Positions 57,700 to 64,000 of a stretch of 64,000 nt of DNA are shown here, one piece after another. The notes under the pieces are model-generated. The model saw only the letters and a program-made list of their open reading frames with translations, was not told where the DNA came from and did no database searches. Origin of the DNA: Sciurus carolinensis (Eukaryota > Chordata > Mammalia > Rodentia > Sciuridae); NCBI RefSeq assembly GCF_902686445.1, contig NC_062232.1:13003105-13067104 (forward strand), read 5' to 3'. Position 1 is the first letter of the stretch. Every line of letters starts with the position of its first letter. Position numbers and translations under genes: made by a program.

Positions 57700-60600
57700 C
57701 TTACTGTAAAATACTGTGACTTTGCCTTGAGTTTTTGTTTTCATCTGGCTAATGAATCAGGCTTAGCCTTGATGAAAGCCAGAGGTGTCAGCAAATTAAT
57801 GTCCCTGAAGCAGCACTCAACCAAGGGTAGACAAGGAATTGGACAAATGCTTCAGCTCCCTTACATTTTGGAAATCAAAGTTCTAAGTCATATTTTGCAT
57901 CATTTTCCAGAGTTACCCAGTAGGGCTGAGCTCCAGTTGCCCACAGTGAGAAGGAGCACAGAAGGAATCAAGTCTAATGATGATAAAGGACACTGGTTTC
58001 CTGATGTTACATCAGCCTGCTTTTGAGAGTGCTATTTATTGCCCTGTGGAATGGGTCAGTGATGACCAGGAGATGTACACTCCCTGTTGGAGGAGCATAA
58101 TTTCAGTCAGAGCAGATACTGAAACTACTAAATCCAGAAAGGAGCTAGGAAGTTACACATTGGGTGAAGTGGACATTTGGGGTTGGTGTGGCAACACTAA
58201 TCAGTTCATTCTGGTTTTGGAAGATGATCTTGTTTTCCTCTCCATTCTGTTCATTCTACCAGTTGTAAAAACCCTTTGCAGTCTGTTAATGTGTTTTCTT
58301 GAATGACTCAGTAACTGTGGTTAAGTTTCATTTCTTTCTGACTCTGCTCAGTGAATTTCTCTGAGGCATTATGAGATCCTAACAGCTCCATTGAAAACTG
58401 CTTTTAAACCCATCACAGAACAACTGAGAAGAAAGCAATCTTTCAGAGGTTAATAATTCATGGTTGTAATTTCATAACCAGTAATAGCAACACATTTGTT
58501 TCTAGACTTTTCTTGTATTGGATTGGGCTTTTAGATAAAAGCTACCAAACTACTTTAGTGAGGAAATCCTTGGGCTTCTGCTGGACTGATATTGCTAAGA
58601 TGTTAACAATGAAGATTTCTTTCTTCCTATCTGTGATGGTATTTTCTGCATGATGCCATCAGAAAAGTGGTTTTGGAGTTTTTAGTCTATCTTTAATGGG
58701 CATTACCTTTAAATTACTATGACATATGAAATTCTCCTATTGTCTTACATTATCCCATGAGTCTTGAGAATTCACTGACTTCATATGGCACTAAAATTTA
58801 GGGTCAATGATAATTTTAAACATGGTTGGAATTTAGTTTTGATGTTTCTGTTTGATTTCCTTTTACTCTATTAAAAATTGTGGGATATAAGATTTTCTGT
58901 CACTGTATTAAATAAAATCATAGGAAAAGTATTCCTGCAATAAACCTCCTAACACAAAAATTCCTGAAAACTTTTTTTTTTGCATCAAGAAATCTTCATG
59001 GATCACATTTTATACTAAACTCAAAAATAATGAGTTAAGAGTGGTTTCTGAATGTAAGGATCTCATTCTAGGATTAAAATGTACTGAAACAATATTTTGG
59101 AGGGTACTCCTACTGAACAGTAGGGATCCTGCCTGGCTCATCTTTGTGAATGACTAAGCAGGTATGGTCATTTTTGTTTCTGACATAAGGTCCACCTCTC
59201 AATCCATTAATGAACTTGAGAAGGTTTGGATTTATTGAAATAACAAACTAAGAAAATGGGCTCATATGGAATATGCTGAAAAAATACTTAAGTACCTAAG
59301 TCATTCAAAGTGAAATTAACCAAGAATAAAGTTAATTTAACAAGTCATAGAATCTTTGGATCTTAGTGTTGAAAAAGACCATAGTACCCATGAAAAGCAA
59401 CTTCCCATCCAGCTTTGGAATCTTTTTTAGGGTGTTCAAAATGTCAGCCCATCTTGTTTCTATGCCCATGAAGACTCCCAGGTATAGGAAGTGGTAAATG
59501 CCACCCCACCTTTGTTGCTGGATAGTTCTTATTCTCACATAGTCCTTATTTACCTTAAGTCTCTATTTTTCTATAGTAATAGTATTTTAGTCCTAGTTCT
59601 GATGTTTGGGGAATTTCTTTTCCAGGACATCTTTTAAGTGTCCGTAGGTTACTGTTGTGGTTCTTTTTAAGCTTTCTTCATCCCAGGTAAAACAACTTCA
59701 TTTCCTTCCACCAGGTCTCCTAATGACAACTTTCCAGTTTCTTCCCACTTTGGTTGCTCTCTGCCATAGGTACAAAACATGGATGGTCCTATTCCTTTCT
59801 TTATATGAATGTCCACTTAGAACAAAAGTGGTCGATGTTTTAACCATTGCACAACTCTGTGTATTTTTGCTCTTATGGCCTGATGAACCCTCTTCTTTTA
59901 TAATGGTAGTTCTTAACATGAGATTTCCTTGATTCTAGGTGTACAGTTATTATTTTGAACTTCAATTTCACAAGTCTCCCATTGTCTCTGTAAAATTGAA
60001 TCTTGTTTGCTTTGTCTTTCATTTCCAATCAGTGGTGATGGTTTAAAATCTTGATTCAATGTGTCAGCTACTGCCCACAGCATTTTGCTCTCTGCAGACA
60101 CCATAAACATGATTCTATGCCATCATCCACATCTTTGATAAAATTATTGTTTAGATGGACTCAAGACCAGAGCCCATTGCCAGGCAGTACTAGCAGCATC
60201 CCTCCAAATTGACATCTATCAATCAACATTCCTCGGGTACCACTGTTGCAGCAGCTACAAATGTAACTCCACGCCTTCCCATTCAAACCACATTTCTCCA
60301 CCTTGCCCACAAGATCTATCATCATGAGCAAATGTCAAATGGTTTGCTGAAATCAAGATGTCTGTAGCATGCCTTTGATCTCCTGGTGTAATAGTACTAC
60401 TCAAAAGGGAAATGAGGTTAATCTGGCTCAAACCAGATCCACTTATTACAAGCAGAGGGACCATTTAAATTTTCTTTTATACAATAGATAAAAAGTTTAT
60501 ATGGGGGATTTGCTTTGCCATTTTTGCCATAGAATGACTGCATTGTTGTACTCTAAGGGGATTCCCTGGGTCCTAGAATTAATTTATCTAGCTCTAGAGT

Positions 60601-60780
60601 GTCCAGTTTGTGGGAGGCAGACAATCAGGGTGTTGTCCCTTTCTGTCTTTTAGGGTACCTGTTGAAGACCTGATGTCCTTGTTCTTTGTTACTTAAGGTT
60701 TGTAATCCATGACATTTGGAGCTTCCTTAGGCTCAGTTTGTGTAAGGTTGGGAAGGGCATGGTGTATCTAAGTGTTGGGA
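57700..60780. other. Intron 1, no recognised gene or clear repeat
   Basis: Open frames at 57727-58026 and 57977-58306 overlap in different phases and carry no domain. 59330-60470 has the look of a decayed ancient repeat, without a named family. No RNA gene seen. Confidence 0.45.
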
Positions 60781-60789
60781 ACCAGGAGA

Positions 60790-61045
60790 GTATGTGGTTA
60801 TGGGTGTGGACTCTGAAGCTAGACTGTGTGGGTTCAAATCTCAGCTCCACCCCTTCAAAGCTGTATGACTTTGAACAATTTATTGAATATTTATTTTTCT
60901 TCATCTATTATGTAATGGAGACAAAAGGGTACCCATTGAATCAGGTTGTTGAAAGGACTAAAGGAGTCAAGGTGTGTGACTACTGAGAATCCTGCTTGGT
61001 ACATGGTAAGCTCCTGAGAATTATTGACTATTATTAGCTATTGTA
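60790..61045 (+). repeat. MIR SINE, nearly full length
   Basis: gttatgggtgtggactctga, gtgtgggttcaaatctcagc, agctgtatgactttgaacaa and ctgcttggtacatggtaagc in MIR order. Confidence 0.88.
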
Positions 61046-61284
61046 TTGATACTATAATTGGATCAGACAGAGTAGAAGGTATGCAATATTTTTTTCCAAG
61101 TAGGTGAGAACCTCTGCCTAAATCTGTAAAATGCTGGGTCAGGGGAAGGGTCTAGCTGATCAAGCAGTGCTGTGTCTCTTTGCATAGTCAAAGGCATCAG
61201 TTAAGGATCTTCTTTCTTTGTGAGCACTTTTTGGTATGCAACAAAGTTTAGAAAGAGAAAAATGATCAATAGCTTTATCATCTA

Positions 61285-62010
61285 GATTCATTCATTTATT
61301 ATCTGTCAGACACTATTCTAGGCACTTACATTTGATTGGTAAACAAAAAGTTACAAAGAATCTATGTTCCAGTGGAGAGTAATAATCTCTAAACAACAAA
61401 CATAGTACATTTGAGGAAATTGTAAAGCCTGTTAGGAGGTGGCAAGTACTATAGGCACAAAGAAAGTAGAGCAGGGTGAGGGTGATCCAGAAAGTTGAGG
61501 TGGGGTTGCCATTTTCAATGGGGTAGCCAGATGGACCTTATTAAGGAAGTAGAATTTAGGCAAAATTGGAAAAAGGTAAGGGAGTTAATTATGTTGATTG
61601 TAGACTGGAGAAATATTCTTCTGGCAGAAGACAACTACAGCTAGTGCAAAGGTCCTGAGGTGAGTACATACCTGGAATGATTTAGTGATAGCAAGGATGC
61701 CAGTGTGGTGGATGTGGAGTAAACAAGGAGGAGAGCAGGAGGAAAGGAGTCCAGCATGAAGGAGTGGGAACAGATCACCTAGGGTCTTACAGCAAACCAT
61801 TGCCAGAACTTTGCCTTTCGCTCCGAGTGCAGCTGACAGTCATTGGAGGCTTTTAAGCCTAGGGGTAACATGACTGACATAGTGTTTCAAGGAATCACTT
61901 TGACTGTTGTGTTAAGCAGAGACTTGTGAGAGGCAGGAGAGGTAAAAGCAGGGAGATCAAGTAGGGGGCTATTATAATCCAGGTAAGAAATTGTGGCAAT
62001 ATGAAAAAAT
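61285..62010 (+). repeat. Ancient interspersed repeat (same group as 54040-55080)
   Basis: tctgtcagacactattctag, gctagtgcaaaggtcctgag, agggtcttacagcaaaccat, tcattggaggcttttaagcc and ttataatccaggtaagaaat form a familiar long mammalian repeat series. The family name is left open. Confidence 0.6.
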
Positions 62011-62334
62011 GGTTGGATCCACATTAGAGCTTTGACAGTTTTGCTTTACGTGTAGGGCTGGGTAACCCAACCCATACAGAAGGGAATAGAGAAGAAAAGA
62101 AAAGGAAAACCCTCTTTCCCTGTTCACCTGACAGACTTGTTCCAAAGAAACATGTGTTATATAGCATTTTGTGCTCCTTTTAGAGGGAGTAAGAGCAAAT
62201 TCTCACACATATATCTAATGTGTTTGGTAAAGCCATTAATCTTGGAGAAGTAGGCACTTCTAGAATCTTGTTGATTATTCTTATTTGCTCTCTTGGAAAA
62301 ACTTAAAAAGTATTTTAATACTTTTTAAAGAAAA

Positions 62335-62465
62335 TCCAAGGCATAATTTACCTGCAGTAATATGCACAGATCTTAAGTGTATAGTTTGATGATTTTTCAC
62401 AACTGTATCCACTGTGTAATCCACACCACTATTGAGATAGAGAAAATTCCCTTCACTTCAGGTAG
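62335..62465 (-). mobile_element. Old L1M 3' end fragment
   Basis: taagtgtatagtttgatgat, ttttcacaactgtatccact and gtgtaatccacaccactatt are the reverse of the L1M tail. Confidence 0.7.
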
Positions 62466-64000
62466 GTAATACTCTTTTGGATTAAAAAAAAAAAAACAGT
62501 ATTTGAACTCAGATGGCTTAGCACCAGCCCCTAACTGGGACTGTTCTATGAATATGACCTCAGAAGAAAATGATTCCACAAAGCTTCTGGGCTCTCAAGT
62601 AGAATTAGACTAAGAAATAACATTTCTATGTATAAGATTTCCAAGGCAAGCTAGAACAGTGGGATTTCCTTACTTTTGGTCCAATGGTGATGGGCTATTT
62701 ATGACATCTTAGTGCTGGATTTTAAGGAGAATCAGGGTTTGGACAAGGATAAGAATCTGGCCTCAGAGTAATTTAGAAGTGGGAGTTTTCCTAAGATAAA
62801 ACTAAAATAACATTTTAAAAGACATGTAAAAGGACCTTGTTACTCTAAGGCAATTTTCTAAGTACCAGAGAATACTGGTTTGCAACTGTATTTTCAACTT
62901 ATTCTGGTGCTTAAAACCTCAGTGGAGGACAGAAAGTTGTTTAGAATTTGATTTCCTATTGTTCTATCTAAGTGCATTTAGATTTGTGAAATAGAGTTCA
63001 GTTACTCTTGATTTCTTAATACTACACATCTAAGAGAGAGAAGAGCTAGTAGCTATGGGGACAGATGACAGTCAGTGAAACATAATGTTCATTAGAATGT
63101 AATATCAATATTTATGTTTCTCTCCAGCCTGCATCTGGACTCTGTTCTTTGAGTCTGTATTTATACTTTAATAATTCAAATAAAACTGTATTTCCCTTTT
63201 TAATTTGGCACCAAAATTCTGCCACCTCAGTGGATCTCCTCCCCACCCCTAGAGTGACTCGTTTGCAAGATGGCACTTGTTTCTCAAGAGTTTGAGTCCA
63301 GAGATCAGTGTCGAGGGAGAAGAAGTACAGCAGCAATAAATGCCACAGAAATTCTTTTCCATGTGAGAAGTGAAGGGATTTTCTGTTTTACACACAGGCG
63401 AGACATAGGTTTGGATATTTGAGGCAATAGTGGGGAGAAGTGGGCAAATGAAGAAGAGATATTGGAAAGGGTGCCGTGGAATGTTTTCAAAGAGTATCAT
63501 TTGAGTTAAATGCCTTTGGTGTGAGAGAAGAGATGTTGGAACTCTGCTCAGGTATCAGATATCACCCAGTGCTCATCTGGCAAAATTTTAGGCTTTGCTA
63601 ATTAAAACTAATCCAATTGCATGAAGAAAAATATATTGTGTAAGGTTTCCTCTTGTGTGGCTTTACATTAACCCTTTGTTTCATAGTATAAGACAGGCAG
63701 ATTTCAGGCTGGTTATAGGATGGAAGGTGATAATGAATAATGAGATTCACTTATAAATAAATATATTTAATAAAGACAATGAATGGGGAAGGTTAGACTA
63801 TTGGTGTATAAATTTGAGTTTGAAGCCCTTCTGAATTTTCTTAATTGATTTGTCAATGCAGTGGTTTCAGTGGATGTTGAGTGCAAATGAAAATTCAAAA
63901 ACAAAACCAAAATCCCTAAGAAATGACACCATCCTTTACTTCTTGACTTTGACTTAATTTTTTTTCCAATTTACTTTGTGTGCTATTCTGTGGCTTGATC
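62466..64000. other. Intron 1, nothing recognised
   Basis: AT-rich. Short frames only; no second NHS exon, RNA gene or clear repeat seen. Confidence 0.5.

Larger units (their letters stand above)
51032..64000 (+). other. NHS: Start of NHS intron 1 (continues beyond the window)
   Basis: No second NHS exon is found in the remaining 13 kb, as expected for a gene whose first intron is very long in known mammals. The first 150 bp are still CpG-rich. The rest holds old repeats and unassigned sequence, listed separately. No other coding gene was recognised on either strand. Confidence 0.9.

Noticed and set aside
1..64000. CRISPR arrays, operons, prophage or other prokaryotic systems
   Set aside because: Regular spaced repeats are absent, and the SINE, L1, LTR and intron features show mammalian nuclear DNA.

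Overview
The window is mammalian X-chromosome DNA and most likely comes from a squirrel-family rodent. Three things point that way: tRNA-derived ID SINEs (several with TTTA-type or A-rich tails), Alu/B1-like dimers carrying an ID part, and recent L1 copies sitting in a background of old MIR, L2, MLT1 and L1M fossils. It is AT-rich, repeat-laden, intron-and-intergenic sequence. Almost none of the open reading frames are real genes.

The only confident protein-coding feature is the first coding exon of NHS (Nance-Horan syndrome gene, actin-remodelling regulator) on the + strand. Its start codon is at 50470, its coding part ends at 51025, and a GTGAGT splice donor follows at 51026. The exon lies in a CpG island (about 49740-51170). 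Just upstream of the start are a TATA-like element, an (AC)13 microsatellite and a 12-codon upstream ORF. Everything to the right (51026-64000) is the start of NHS intron 1, which is very long in known mammals. Everything to the left (1-49.7 kb) is read as upstream intergenic sequence.

Region by region. 1-2.9 kb has an LTR-like stretch and a MIR. 3.0-6.6 kb has a recent 5'-truncated L1 and then a nest: an old MLT1 LTR broken by an ID element joined to a GSTM3-like processed pseudogene, and by an L1 that itself contains SINEs. 7.07-8.44 kb is a PCBP2 processed pseudogene (minus strand). 8.6-16.5 kb holds L1M, MIR, MLT1 and ERVL LTR fossils plus a near-perfect 30-bp hairpin at 9486-9557. 18.6-26.3 kb is mostly one old L1M on the minus strand, cut by younger L1 and SINE copies. 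26.8-42.9 kb has several MaLR LTRs, L2/MIR/MER5 fossils, one isolated exon-like segment (38212-38273) and a recent L1 with a perfect 17-bp target-site duplication. 43-49.7 kb is relatively repeat-poor and contains the best candidate regulatory DNA upstream of NHS. 51-64 kb is intron 1, with more old repeats.

I found no new multi-gene system. The signals most worth checking are the ID-GSTM chimeric retrocopy, the hairpin, the exon-like segment and the promoter architecture of NHS. Repeat family names come from recognising consensus features by eye; boundaries are approximate unless a target-site duplication is stated.
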